DNA of 43,734 bases from Candidatus Zhuqueibacterota bacterium (GCA_003576975.1 QEVD01000040.1:1-43734); one strand, 5' to 3'. Numbered from the stretch's first letter, positions 8,581-16,460 are shown. A program made the numbers and translations. The notes: generated by a model from the sequence alone, not told the origin.

Positions 8581-9205
8581 CTATCCGCGCAGCTTGGCCA
8601 ATTCTTCCCGCAAGCGCGCTATTTCCGCTTCTGCGGCATGCCGTTGCGTCGCTTCGCGAGCAGCTTTAGCTTCGGCCTCATTGCGCGCTGCTTCAGCCTC
8701 CTCCGGCGTGAGCAGACGCGTACCGGTTTCGGAATCATAGAGGCGCAGCGTGCCGCCTTCTTCGCGCAACTCCAGCCCCAAAGCCGGGCTCAACAAATTT
8801 GTTCCCGTCATCGGCGCATACTCGCCTTCAACGAGCTGATAGCCGCTCGCCGAGGTCTTTTGCTTTCGTTTCGGCAGAGATCAACTCGATCACAACGTCC
8901 GGTGCCTTGCCTTCGTCTTCCAGTTTGTAGATGCGGCGCTCTTTCTTCTCGATACCGAAAACAACGAGAATATCCGGCGACACGTTTTTGCGGTGGCCTT
9001 GTTCATCGCGATAATAGAGAAAAATATTCCCGCTGACATAAACATCGTGGCGCTCGCGGAAATACTGCTTCAGCGCATGTCGCAAAGCAGTTAAAAGATT
9101 GATATGAACGTCAGTTTCAGCCATAGGCCTCCCATCCGATTCTGGAAGATGCTCCTTCCGATAAGAACGTCGCGGCGGCACCGATTGTACATTTGGCAAT
9201 GCCAT
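8581..9205 (-). pseudogene. Uma2 family (DUF820) endonuclease-like gene, internal deletion and frameshift
   Basis: Two pieces in different frames. The 5' piece runs from ATG at 9205 (behind GAGGT) to a stop at 8828: MALPNVQSVPPRRSYRKEHL..., then VYVSGNIFLYYRDEQG, VSPDILVVFGIEKK and PDVVIELISAETKAKDLGE. The PDI and IELIS-type segments belong to the PD-(D/E)XK core of Uma2 proteins. The 3' piece resumes as GYQLVEGEYAPMTGTNLLSP, LGLELREEGGTLRLYDSETG and a C-terminal coiled coil rich in Ala/Glu/Arg ending at 8581. The roughly 30 residues usually found between KDLGE and GYQL (KR.LY.RLGV.EYF.FDP) are missing, at a junction near 8843-8850. The gene therefore lost about 80-100 bp and its frame. Uma2 genes are multicopy and dispensable in many genomes, which fits decay. 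Confidence 0.8.
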
Positions 9206-9219
9206 AGTATTTACCTCAT

Positions 9220-9729
9220 TCAGTTTTTTATGCCAAGCAAATAATCGCCGATAACGTGCGTCGCGGCATCCCAGTCGTTGTGCGGCGAGGGCCATTCGCG
9301 ATCTTGCGCGCGACGGAGATAAATAATCTGCGCGAGATGATAAAGATAATGCTGCGCCATGTGAATCACTGCCACACCGAGCTTCTCTTTGTCTTTGCCA
9401 TCGAGTGACGTGCGTTCGAGGTGCAACTCCTCGTCGCTCGCGCATGCAGTTACCACTTCTTTGACCTGCTGCTGAACCCTTTGCATGTTCTCCGCCAGCT
9501 CTTCACGAGTGCCAGATTTCGCGTCACTCACTACCGGCGAAATACCAAGTCGTCTCAAGAACCACGCATCCACCCGCACCAGATGCCGGCAAATCTCGCC
9601 AATGCTGCGCGACTCCGGGCCTGCTTTCCAATTCAGTTGCTCAACCGAAATATTTTCCAATACGGCAACCAACGGCTTGCAACTGCTCTCAAAAACTTCC
9701 AACGTCATTTGAATACGTGCCCTGCTCAT
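9220..9729 (-). CDS. DinB-like four-helix-bundle protein (putative metal-dependent enzyme)
   Basis: About 169 aa from ATG at 9729; an upstream in-frame ATG at 9801 is less likely because 9729 has GGAG about 10 bases upstream and matches the usual N-terminal helix (MTLEVFESSCKPLVAVLENIS). The DinB fold is suggested by LNWKAGPESRSIGEICRHLVRVDAWFLRRLG and the closing helix AVIHMAQHYLYHLAQIIYLRRA. Histidines in ICRHLVRVD and in HMAQHYLYHLAQ sit where the family's three metal ligands occur. Members include mycothiol- and bacillithiol-dependent transferases, but no substrate can be inferred here. It lies between preA (88 bp away) and the Uma2 remnant, and is not an obvious pathway member. Confidence 0.75.
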   Translation of the reverse strand: MSRARIQMTLEVFESSCKPLVAVLENISVEQLNWKAGPESRSIGEICRHLVRVDAWFLRRLGISPVVSDAKSGTREELAENMQRVQQQVKEVVTACASDEELHLERTSLDGKDKEKLGVAVIHMAQHYLYHLAQIIYLRRAQDREWPSPHNDWDAATHVIGDYLLGIKN

Positions 9730-9789
9730 TGCGTTTTGCACTCCAATATTTTTGCTGCCGCAGCGGGGATTTTCGATCTTCGATCTACT

Positions 9790-9817
9790 ATCCACGATCA
9801 TCTATCTTCACTCACTC
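9790..9817. repeat. Short GATC-rich low-complexity spacer between preA and the DinB-like gene
   Basis: Just upstream of the DinB-like gene (about 9772-9812) the sequence cycles through GATCTTCGATCTACTATCC-like and CGATCATCTATCTT-like units, a degenerate short repeat. Nothing coding is seen. Confidence 0.35.
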
Positions 9818-11113
9818 TCACACATGCACAGGCGGCTGAATCGGCGCGATCTTGCCTTCCGCTAGGAGTTTTTGATACTGCTTCCACGACATCTCCGGCT
9901 TGCCGTTGGTTTGATCGATCATCGTGATGCAGCCTTCCACCGGGCAGACGATGCTGCACATATTGCAGCCCACACATTTCTCCTCAATTATTTCATAATG
10001 ATTCGCGCCGTTACGCTGTTCCATGCGAATGCTTTGATGACAGCCGTCTTCGCAAGCGATGTAGCACAGGCCGCAATGGATACAAGTCTCTTGATTAATA
10101 TTAGCCTTGATCGCATAGTTGAGATCGAGATCGCCCCAATCTGCGACATGCTGCAGGGATTTGCCGATGAAGTCCGTAGTTTTTGTGAACCCCTTCTCGC
10201 GCATCCAGTTTTCCATGCCTTCGATCATGCCTTCCACGATGCGAAAGCCGTAGTGCATGACGGCCGTGCAAACCTGCACGCTCGTTGCGCCGAGTAACAT
10301 GAACTCCACAGCGTCGCTCCAACTCTGAATGCCGCCAATGCCGCTGATGGGCACACGCCGCGGCATGTCGGCGTCCGCGGCCACGGAGTGTACCATGTTG
10401 AGCGCAATGGGCTTCACCGCCGGGCCGCAATAACCGCCATGAGAAGTGAGATTGCGCACTGCGGGCCGCGGCACGAACGTGTCGAGATCGATGCTCGTAA
10501 TCGAGTTGATGGTATTGATCATGGACAAGGCATCTGCACCGCCGCGCACGGCCGCGCGCGCGATGTAACGAATATCGGTTATGTTCGGTGTGAGTTTGAT
10601 CATTACCGGCGTGGTCGCCACCTCTTTTACCCATTCCGTAATTTGGCAGGCATAGTCGGGCACTTGGCCAACTGCGGAGCCCATGCCGCGCTCGCTCATG
10701 CCATGCGGGCAACCGAAGTTGAGTTCGAGGCCGTCGCAGCCCGTGTCTTCCGTGCGTTTGACCACTTCATGCCACGCCTCGCGTTTTGATTCGACCATGA
10801 GCGAGACGATGAGCGCGTTGTTGGGATAACGTTTTTTAATGTCGCGAATTTCGCGAAGATTGTCTTCCAACGAGCGGTCGGTGATGAGCTCGATGTTGTT
10901 TAAGCCCATTACTTTTTGATTCGCATAATGCACCGCGGAATAGCGACTGCTCACGTTGACGATGGTCTCGCCAATGGTTTTCCACACGGCGCCGCCCCAG
11001 CCCGCGTCAAACGCGCGCGCCACTTGATAACCGCTGTTCGTGGGCGGCGCCGAAGCGAGCCAGAAGGGATTGGGTGATTTGATACCGCAGAAGTTTATCG
11101 AAAGATCGGGCAT
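9818..11113 (-). CDS. preA: NAD-dependent dihydropyrimidine dehydrogenase, catalytic subunit PreA
   Basis: Reduces uracil or thymine to the 5,6-dihydro compound at FMN, the first step of reductive pyrimidine degradation, in complex with PreT. The 431 aa comprise a dihydroorotate-dehydrogenase-like barrel (SINFCGIKSPNPFWLASAPPT at the start; LELNFGCPHGMSERGMGSAVGQ with the catalytic cysteine near residue 137; ISGIGGI phosphate loop near 260). A C-terminal ferredoxin module has two [4Fe-4S] motifs, CIHCGLCYIACEDGC near 345 and CVGCNMCSIVCPVEGC near 383. The ATG at 11113 has GAGGTG six bases upstream. A DUF4258/YgiT TA pair separates it from preT, so the two subunits are about 860 bp apart although normally adjacent. 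Confidence 0.95.
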   Translation of the reverse strand: MPDLSINFCGIKSPNPFWLASAPPTNSGYQVARAFDAGWGGAVWKTIGETIVNVSSRYSAVHYANQKVMGLNNIELITDRSLEDNLREIRDIKKRYPNNALIVSLMVESKREAWHEVVKRTEDTGCDGLELNFGCPHGMSERGMGSAVGQVPDYACQITEWVKEVATTPVMIKLTPNITDIRYIARAAVRGGADALSMINTINSITSIDLDTFVPRPAVRNLTSHGGYCGPAVKPIALNMVHSVAADADMPRRVPISGIGGIQSWSDAVEFMLLGATSVQVCTAVMHYGFRIVEGMIEGMENWMREKGFTKTTDFIGKSLQHVADWGDLDLNYAIKANINQETCIHCGLCYIACEDGCHQSIRMEQRNGANHYEIIEEKCVGCNMCSIVCPVEGCITMIDQTNGKPEMSWKQYQKLLAEGKIAPIQPPVHV

Positions 11114-11158
11114 GATGGCACCTCAGTAAACTGAAAAGTGTTTGAATTTCGAATTTGA

Positions 11159-11416
11159 TCAAAGAGAATAGACCGGGACGGAAATATGGCGTTTTGCCTT
11201 GCTCCGGCTACGAATATGCTCGGTAATAATTTTGAGCACGTTGGCGGAGTAATAGCGCGTGCCGCATTCTTTGCAAACTCCGGCAGGCACATCTTCAATC
11301 AACACGAGTTGTTTCTTTACCTTTCGTGTTATATCGATTTTTTTTTCTACAATCGGGCCGCCACAATACTCGCAGCGCTCGCCTTCCCAAAACCCTACTT
11401 GCACTTTTTTGTTCAT
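11159..11416 (-). CDS. YgiT-type zinc-finger protein, putative antitoxin
   Basis: An 85-aa protein starting with ATG at 11416 behind AAGGAG. It has two CxxC pairs, CEYCGG near residue 14 and CKECGT near 48, around a short beta segment (VLIEDVPAGVC), then a basic C-terminal tail. This is the N-terminal zinc-binding module of MqsA/YgiT-like antitoxins without a long HTH domain. The upstream gene encodes a DUF4258 protein 14 bp away on the same strand; such DUF4258/YgiT-finger pairs are treated as TA modules. The pair is wedged between preT and preA. Confidence 0.8.
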   Translation of the reverse strand: MNKKVQVGFWEGERCEYCGGPIVEKKIDITRKVKKQLVLIEDVPAGVCKECGTRYYSANVLKIITEHIRSRSKAKRHISVPVYSL

Positions 11417-11430
11417 GCTGTTTGTCTCCT

Positions 11431-11703
11431 TCAAATATCCTCGTACACTGTGATGACACGAACTTTCCTTGAGGGCGTGATACGGCATACGACCGCGAGA
11501 AAACGATTGTCCCATGCCGGACCGACCACTTCATGTTTGCCCTCTCGAGGCCAAGTTCGTCGAATTTGACCATTCAACAGTGCCCGCTCAATGTCATAAA
11601 TATCGAAGCCATCACTCGCGGCCTCTTCGTCTGCATGTTCGGTGATGTAATACAAGCCATTGCGAACGAGTTTTTGAATCTCTGTGATCTTGCTCACAGG
11701 CAC
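11431..11703 (-). CDS. DUF4258 domain protein, putative toxin
   Basis: A 90-aa protein with GTG start at 11703 (GGAAG about 8 bases upstream). The DUF4258 pattern is visible: an N-terminal helix, YYITEHADEEAASDGFDIYDIERALLNGQI, then beta strands HEVVGPAWDNRFLAVVCRI and VRVITVYE. The HAxxE motif and RelE-like organisation suggest an mRNA-interferase-type toxin, paired with the zinc-finger antitoxin 14 bp downstream. Toxin-first order is usual for this type. Activity is inferred from family and pairing. Confidence 0.78.
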   Translation of the reverse strand: MPVSKITEIQKLVRNGLYYITEHADEEAASDGFDIYDIERALLNGQIRRTWPREGKHEVVGPAWDNRFLAVVCRITPSRKVRVITVYEDI

Positions 11704-11754
11704 GGGCTTCCATATTGGATTCGACTTCTTAGATACGATTAAAGCAGCATCGCT

Positions 11755-11904
11755 TTATTTTCGCTTTCTCGCCCCTTTGCGCTTTGGTGAGCGTTTGCTC
11801 CCATTCAGCCAAATCTCAATGCCGGTGCGCTTGATCTCCCATGCCAACGGGTCTTCATCGACAAAGTCTTTGGGGTTGAAGCCGACAGGCTTGATGCCGC
11901 ACAT
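11755..11904 (-). CDS. Small hypothetical protein or 3' remnant of a longer gene
   Basis: Directly after the preT stop, and in the same frame, there are about 72 open codons to TAA at 11755-11757. The translation looks protein-like: KKCDLYEYSWTKRRDEAVM, then GIKPVGFNPKDFVDEDPLAW and a basic tail KRSPKRKGARKRK. The only ATG is at 11904, giving 49 aa, but the coding-like sequence begins before it. Either the gene uses a non-standard start, or this is the tail of a gene whose 5' part was lost. I do not recognise the family. Confidence 0.4.
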   Translation of the reverse strand: MCGIKPVGFNPKDFVDEDPLAWEIKRTGIEIWLNGSKRSPKRKGARKRK

Positions 11905-11973
11905 GACGGCTTCATCGCGCCGTTTAGTCCAAGAATATTCATAGAGATCGCATTTCTTGCCGATATAAGCTCC

Positions 11974-13305
11974 TCACAACCCCAAATACTTCACCATCCC
12001 CCTCGCCGCAACCTTCCCCATTTCCACCGCATCCACAACTTCGCCGCCGCCGTTGACGCAATCACCGCCGGCGAACAGGCCCTTTACGGAGGTCGCGCCG
12101 GTGTTTGCATCGATCACGACTTTCTTACCTTGCACGGAGAGATTGGGAATCGTTTTGTAAAGATCATACAGCGGATCCTGTCCCAACGCCGCAACGACCA
12201 TATCGCAGGGCAGCGTGTGTTCCGAGCCGGCAAGCAATTCGACTTTTGCATCTTTCGCGCTGGACTTGGCTTTCACGCATTGCAAGCCTGCAACTTTGCC
12301 GTTCTCTGCAACAATCTTTTGCGGCACGGTGTGCCATAAAAATTTCACGCCATCAGCCTTTGCCAATTCATATTCATATTTGAAGGCCGGCATTTCGGTT
12401 TCGCCGCGACGATAGACGATAGTCACGGAGTTTGCGCCGAGCCGCCGCGCGGCAGTGGCAACATCAATCGCGGTGTTGCCCGCGCCGATGACGAGCACGT
12501 TTTCGCCGACCACGCATTCTTGCATTTTTTGCAGGCGTGTGGGCATGATGAAATCCAGAGCTTCGTATGCGCCCCCTAATTCTTCACCGGGAATGTCAAG
12601 TGCTGCGGTTTTGCCCAGTCCCACGCCGAGAAAAACCGCGTCGTAATCCGCGAGCAGCTTGGTGACGGGCTTATCTTTTCCAATCGGCGAGTTCGTGCGT
12701 ATCTCAATGCCAATCTGTTTCACGTAATCAACTTCGGCAAGCGCGAACTCTGTCGTCATTTTATACGCGGCAATGCCATACGAATTGAGTCCGCCGACAA
12801 CCTCTTTCGCCTCGAAAACGATGGCTTCAACGCCATGCTTGGCAAGCTCGTGCGCGCATGCTAATCCCGCCGGGCCAGCGCCGATCACCGCCACCTTCTT
12901 ACCAGTTGCCGCGCCGCGCTCGAAGAACTGCACGCCCTTTGCCATTGCATGATCAGTCGCATAGCGTTGCAATAAACCGATTTGAATCGGCTTTTCATTC
13001 AAACCGTTCAGCACGCAATCGCCTTCGCACAAGACTTCCGTCGGGCATGCGCGCGCGCAGGCACCGCCGAAAATGTTCTCGGAAAAAATCGTGCGCGCCG
13101 CGCCGAGCGGGTTGCGATCCAAAATTTGGCGAATGAATTTCGGCACGTCGATGTGCGTAGGACAGGCGCGCATGCACGGCGCATCGTAGCAGAACAAACA
13201 GCGCGAAGCTTCGAGCAACGCTTCATTGCGGCTCAATGCCGGTGCAATGTCGGCAAAGTTTTTTTCGAGTTGCTCAGGATTGAGAGCGGTCGGTTGAATG
13301 GCCAT
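11974..13305 (-). CDS. preT: NAD-dependent dihydropyrimidine dehydrogenase, electron-input subunit PreT
   Basis: Takes electrons from NAD(P)H through FAD and iron-sulfur clusters to PreA. The 443 aa resemble the small subunit of glutamate synthase. N-terminal cysteine motifs CLFCYDAPCMRACPTHIDVP near residue 36 and ACARACPTEVLCEGDC near 80 hold two [4Fe-4S] clusters; the FAD Rossmann motif GAGPAGLACAHELAKHG is near 142 and the NAD motif GAGNTAIDVATAARRLGA near 274. The C-terminal ATSVKGLFAGGDCVNGGGEVVDAV is the usual FAD-closing segment. Start ATG at 13305. It lies downstream of hydA on the same strand and is separated from preA by the TA insertion. Confidence 0.94.
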   Translation of the reverse strand: MAIQPTALNPEQLEKNFADIAPALSRNEALLEASRCLFCYDAPCMRACPTHIDVPKFIRQILDRNPLGAARTIFSENIFGGACARACPTEVLCEGDCVLNGLNEKPIQIGLLQRYATDHAMAKGVQFFERGAATGKKVAVIGAGPAGLACAHELAKHGVEAIVFEAKEVVGGLNSYGIAAYKMTTEFALAEVDYVKQIGIEIRTNSPIGKDKPVTKLLADYDAVFLGVGLGKTAALDIPGEELGGAYEALDFIMPTRLQKMQECVVGENVLVIGAGNTAIDVATAARRLGANSVTIVYRRGETEMPAFKYEYELAKADGVKFLWHTVPQKIVAENGKVAGLQCVKAKSSAKDAKVELLAGSEHTLPCDMVVAALGQDPLYDLYKTIPNLSVQGKKVVIDANTGATSVKGLFAGGDCVNGGGEVVDAVEMGKVAARGMVKYLGL

Positions 13306-13343
13306 GGGAACCCTGCGTTTGTAATCATTCGAACATTAAAAAA

Positions 13344-13429
13344 TCTCACCGCAAAGATGCGAAGCGCGCAAAGCCCCTTAAAGGCCCTCATTGTGAGTAC
13401 TTCGCGAACTTTACGTCTTCGCGGTTAGA
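13344..13429. repeat. Imperfect inverted repeat between hydA and preT
   Basis: The arms 13344-13373 and 13400-13429 match at 22 of 30 positions when one is reverse-complemented (ACCGCAAAGATGCGAAG against ACCGCGAAGACGTAAAG). The CGCGAAGACGCAAAG-like core resembles dispersed intergenic repeats common in environmental genomes. The unit could fold into a hairpin in the hydA-preT leader. Confidence 0.6.
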
Positions 13430-13443
13430 GCTTTAGTTGCGAA

Positions 13444-14835
13444 TTACATACTCTCGTTAAATCGTTTGCGTGGGATAAATCTCCCTGCGCCTTTTTGCGC
13501 GCGCACGTCGCCATCTTTATAAACTAGCTTGCCATTCGCTATTACATGCGACGGACAGCCCGTCACTTGAAAGCCTTCGAAGATGCTGCGATCGATCTTA
13601 TGGTGCTGCGTTTTCGCGCTGATCGTGCGCGACTTCTTCGTATCGAACACAACAAGATCGGCATCAGATCCCACAGCAATTGCGCCTTTGCGTGGATACA
13701 TGCCGAAGATGCGGCACGCATTCGTCGTGAAGAGATTCACAAATTCGTGTTCACTGATGTGGCCCGCGCTCACGCCGTGATGCCACAACAAACTCATGCG
13801 ATCTTCAATCGCGGCGCAACCGTTGGGGATCATCGTGAAATTATCTTTGCCCATAGCCTTCTGCGCCATCGTGAATGCGCAATGATCCGTGCCCGTGGTT
13901 TGAATCATGCCCGCTTTGATGCCGTCCCATAGCGTCTCGGGATTGCTCTTGGGGCGAAACGGCGGACTCATCACATACGCCGCTGCTTCGAAGTTCGGTT
14001 TTTGATACACGCTGTCATCCAACAAAAGATGATTAATCAACGACTCGGCAAACACATGGCGTTGTCCGCGCAAGCGCGCTGCAATCACGGCATCGAGCGC
14101 GGCTTTGCACGACATGTGCACGATATAAACCGGAATGCCCACGATCTCCGCGATGCGAATGATGCGATTCGTGGCCTCGCCTTCGACCTCCGGCGGGCGC
14201 GAAGCCGCGTGATACTGCGGGCCGGTTTTGCCTTCAGCGATGAGCTTGCGCTGCAGGTTCCAGACAACGTCGCCGTTCTCGGCGTGAATCGTGGCCATGC
14301 AGCCCAACTCTTTGATGCACGAAAAGCTGTGATAGATTTGATCATCATTCAGCATCAACGCGCCTTTGTAGGCCATGAAGTGTTTGAAACTGGTGATGCC
14401 GCGATCGCGCGCCACGATTTCCATCTCCTTCGCAACTTGCTCGCTCCACCACGTGATCGCCATGTGATACGAATAATCCGCGACCGCGATCTTTGCCTTT
14501 TCATCCCAATCTTTGAGCGCGTCGAGCAGCGATTGCTGCGGATTGGGAATGCAGAAATCGATGATCGAAGTCACGCCGCCGCAAAGGCCGGCAATCATGC
14601 CCGATTCGAAATCATCCGCGCTCACCGTGCCCATGAACGAGAGCGCCATATGCACGTGCGGATCGAGTCCGCCCGGCATGATGAGTTGATTGCCCGCATC
14701 AACGACTTCAGCGCCGCCGGGCGCGTCGAGTTTATCGCCAATCGCTCGAATGACGCCGTCTTCGCAATAAACGTCGCTGCGATAGCGATCCGTGCCGGTA
14801 AGAATCTCGCCGCCGCGAATGAGGAGTTTTGACAT
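13444..14835 (-). CDS. hydA: Dihydropyrimidinase (cyclic amidohydrolase)
   Basis: Opens dihydrouracil/dihydrothymine to N-carbamoyl-beta-amino acids, step two of reductive pyrimidine degradation; the same family includes hydantoinases. 463 aa, the typical length. Metal centre visible: HxH in GGLDPHVHMALSF near residue 60, carboxylated lysine in ITSFKHFMAYKGALM near 150, histidines in MATIHAENGD near 182 and VYIVHMSCKAALDA near 238, aspartate in TGTDHCAF near 312. The ATG at 14835 follows AGGAG by nine bases. It is the first pathway gene of the preT-preA-pydC run. Specificity for dihydropyrimidines rather than hydantoins is inferred from this context. Confidence 0.93.
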   Translation of the reverse strand: MSKLLIRGGEILTGTDRYRSDVYCEDGVIRAIGDKLDAPGGAEVVDAGNQLIMPGGLDPHVHMALSFMGTVSADDFESGMIAGLCGGVTSIIDFCIPNPQQSLLDALKDWDEKAKIAVADYSYHMAITWWSEQVAKEMEIVARDRGITSFKHFMAYKGALMLNDDQIYHSFSCIKELGCMATIHAENGDVVWNLQRKLIAEGKTGPQYHAASRPPEVEGEATNRIIRIAEIVGIPVYIVHMSCKAALDAVIAARLRGQRHVFAESLINHLLLDDSVYQKPNFEAAAYVMSPPFRPKSNPETLWDGIKAGMIQTTGTDHCAFTMAQKAMGKDNFTMIPNGCAAIEDRMSLLWHHGVSAGHISEHEFVNLFTTNACRIFGMYPRKGAIAVGSDADLVVFDTKKSRTISAKTQHHKIDRSIFEGFQVTGCPSHVIANGKLVYKDGDVRAQKGAGRFIPRKRFNESM

Positions 14836-14852
14836 GGGATCATTCTCCTAAA

Positions 14853-14894
14853 GATTTTTTGGTAAGCGGATTTTACGAATATAGCGGATAAAGC
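14853..14894. repeat. Left arm of an inverted repeat flanking the GxxExxY gene
   Basis: The 33 bases 14862-14894 are an exact reverse complement of 15822-15854. Extending outward to 14853 gives 42 bp with one mismatch. The arm contains two AGCGGAT units 16 bases apart. It lies just upstream of the hydA ribosome binding site region and about 40 bp past the GxxExxY 3' end. Confidence 0.88.
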
Positions 14895-14935
14895 TTCCTG
14901 CTAATGCCTTCGGCTCAATGACGTTTGACGCTATG

Positions 14936-15748
14936 CTAAAACTCGCTCAAGCTCAAACGGGAACGCGCCGAAATTGGCAATGATTCCAAGCTTGAGCCGC
15001 TTGCGCGCAACTCGCTTTTCAGGCACGCTTTCCATCTGGCATCGAGATCCGAATAGGCCTTCATGTGCAATATGATTTTGCCGTCAACGATCATCTCGAT
15101 TTTGTGAGTGTCGATTAATTCGTCGTCAAAGACGACAGGGGTTTCTTTTTCAGCTTCATATCCTAGTCCGGCATCAATCAGCTCTTTGAAGATCGCACGC
15201 CGATAAGTGATTTCACGAAAGCCCGGGCCGAGGTTGTTATAAACTTCGTATAAGCAACCGTAGAGCGAATAGCAGGGATCGCTGTGAATGACTTTCGACA
15301 AATCAACTCGATTAAATGTTTGCGGTCGCGTTTTATCGAACTGTTGAACTTTGCCCTTGCCAGGATTCAAAAATGGATTCACCAATCGCTGCACTTGTAG
15401 TGAGGCAGCGCCGAAATTGACCAACATGCCCACCCTATAATTGCCGGCATGCAGCGCGCTGAGGGTTTGAGCGACAAATCGCTTATGAATTTCGGCGACA
15501 TGCTTCAGTTCCAACAAAACTTTTTCGTCTACCAAAACATCGAGACGATAGGTGTCAATCGCAGGATTGTTTTTGTATGGTATCGGAATTTCTTTCTCAG
15601 CTTCAACGCCATGCCCGCTCTTTACCAAGTCCCTTTTCACCGCCTGCTTGTAAGCTTCCTCTCGAAACGCGAGGCCAAGCTTATTGTAGACGCGAAACAA
15701 CGAGCCGTGAATCATGTAGGTCAAATCCTCATAAATGAGCTTACCCAT
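14936..15748 (-). CDS. GxxExxY protein, fused tandem double domain (PD-(D/E)XK nuclease-like), 3' frameshift
   Basis: 270 aa. Two GxxExxY domains of about 125 aa in tandem; most relatives have one. Domain 1 (residues 1-125): FREEAYKQAV near 29, then D70 and E80-L-K82, a D-x9-ExK nuclease-type site, and GNYRVGMLVNFGA. Domain 2 (about 150-270): GFREITYRRAIF, but the equivalent acids are E218 and H228-M-K230, so its site looks inactivated. From about 14996 the read frame gives a meaningless tail (SSLESLPISARSRLSLSEF), while the next frame encodes LKLGIIANFGAFPFELERVLA and stops at CTA 14931-14933, matching domain 1's end. One base is missing there. Strong GGGAGGT before the ATG. Function of the family is unknown. 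The gene is bracketed by long inverted repeats and looks like cargo of a small mobile unit. Confidence 0.85.
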   Translation of the reverse strand: MGKLIYEDLTYMIHGSLFRVYNKLGLAFREEAYKQAVKRDLVKSGHGVEAEKEIPIPYKNNPAIDTYRLDVLVDEKVLLELKHVAEIHKRFVAQTLSALHAGNYRVGMLVNFGAASLQVQRLVNPFLNPGKGKVQQFDKTRPQTFNRVDLSKVIHSDPCYSLYGCLYEVYNNLGPGFREITYRRAIFKELIDAGLGYEAEKETPVVFDDELIDTHKIEMIVDGKIILHMKAYSDLDARWKACLKSELRASGSSLESLPISARSRLSLSEF

Positions 15749-15797
15749 GCCGACCTCCCGAACTGATCAAAAGCAAAAGCATTGCAAGCGGATCGTT

Positions 15798-15840
15798 CGA
15801 ATATAGCGGATACGGCTTATTGCTTTATCCGCTATATTCG
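15798..15840. repeat. Hairpin within the right flank of the GxxExxY unit
   Basis: A perfect 15-bp stem: CGAATATAGCGGATA at 15798-15812 pairs with TATCCGCTATATTCG at 15826-15840 across a 13-base loop. The left flank carries only one of these arms, so the two ends are not equivalent. Confidence 0.8.
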
Positions 15841-15863
15841 TAAAATCCGCTTACAAAAAAATC
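15822..15863. repeat. Right arm of the inverted repeat flanking the GxxExxY gene
   Basis: Reverse complement of 14853-14894 with one mismatch in 42 (exact over 33). Its outer edge ends 2 bp before the stop codon of the DUF1697 gene, and its inner edge is about 73 bp before the GxxExxY start; on the other side the inner distance is similar. Confidence 0.88.
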
Positions 15864-15864
15864 C

Positions 15865-16404
15865 TCATGCGTACTTTGCCGCCATTTTTCGCACCGTCGT
15901 CACGTTACGCACCGTCGCGGGCATGCCTAGGATTTTTTCGAGCAGCGCGCCGGAAAACTTCGACTCGTGGAATTGCTTGCGGCAGAGCCAGTAAACTTCG
16001 CGGCCGTGAATGTGAAACTCATCGGTTTCGTTGGCGCTCGCTAAAAGTTTTTTCTTCGCCGCGGCGCTGGGCGGGTCTGCCGTGAACGCGATGTACAACC
16101 TATTACCTTTGTCATTCAGCTCGGTTGTGCTGAAAGGTTGATACTGCGCGACCGCCGCAAGCTCCGCAGTGGTTCGAATAAACGTCGCGACTTCGTAGCC
16201 CAAGCTTTCGTGCAAATGCTTTTCGATCTTCTTCTCCAGCGCCTTCGCACTTTTCGAGGACGACTCGAAGATGACATTGCCGCTGGCAATGAACGTCTCG
16301 ACGTTGGCGAACCCGAGCGCTTCAAACAACCGGCGAAGGTGATCCATCTTCACCGTATGGCCGCCAACATTGATGGCGCGGAGGAAGGCGAGGTATTTGG
16401 GCAT
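15865..16404 (-). CDS. DUF1697 family protein
   Basis: 179 aa, the usual family length. It starts with the signature MPKYLAFLRAINVGGHTVKMDHLRRLFEALGF, followed by NVETFIASGNVIFES, the LEKKIEKHL helix and a second alpha/beta half with DEFHIHGREVYWLC and KFSGALLEKIL. The C-terminal PATVRNVTTVRKMAA is the conserved closing motif. The family is widespread, with no established biochemical role. No clear Shine-Dalgarno precedes the ATG. A mobile-looking GxxExxY unit abuts its 3' end. Confidence 0.9.
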   Translation of the reverse strand: MPKYLAFLRAINVGGHTVKMDHLRRLFEALGFANVETFIASGNVIFESSSKSAKALEKKIEKHLHESLGYEVATFIRTTAELAAVAQYQPFSTTELNDKGNRLYIAFTADPPSAAAKKKLLASANETDEFHIHGREVYWLCRKQFHESKFSGALLEKILGMPATVRNVTTVRKMAAKYA

Positions 16405-16460
16405 GGGATAGATTGCGATCTGGGAGAAAGCTGCATAAGTTTCAAATCAAGTCAAAGTTT

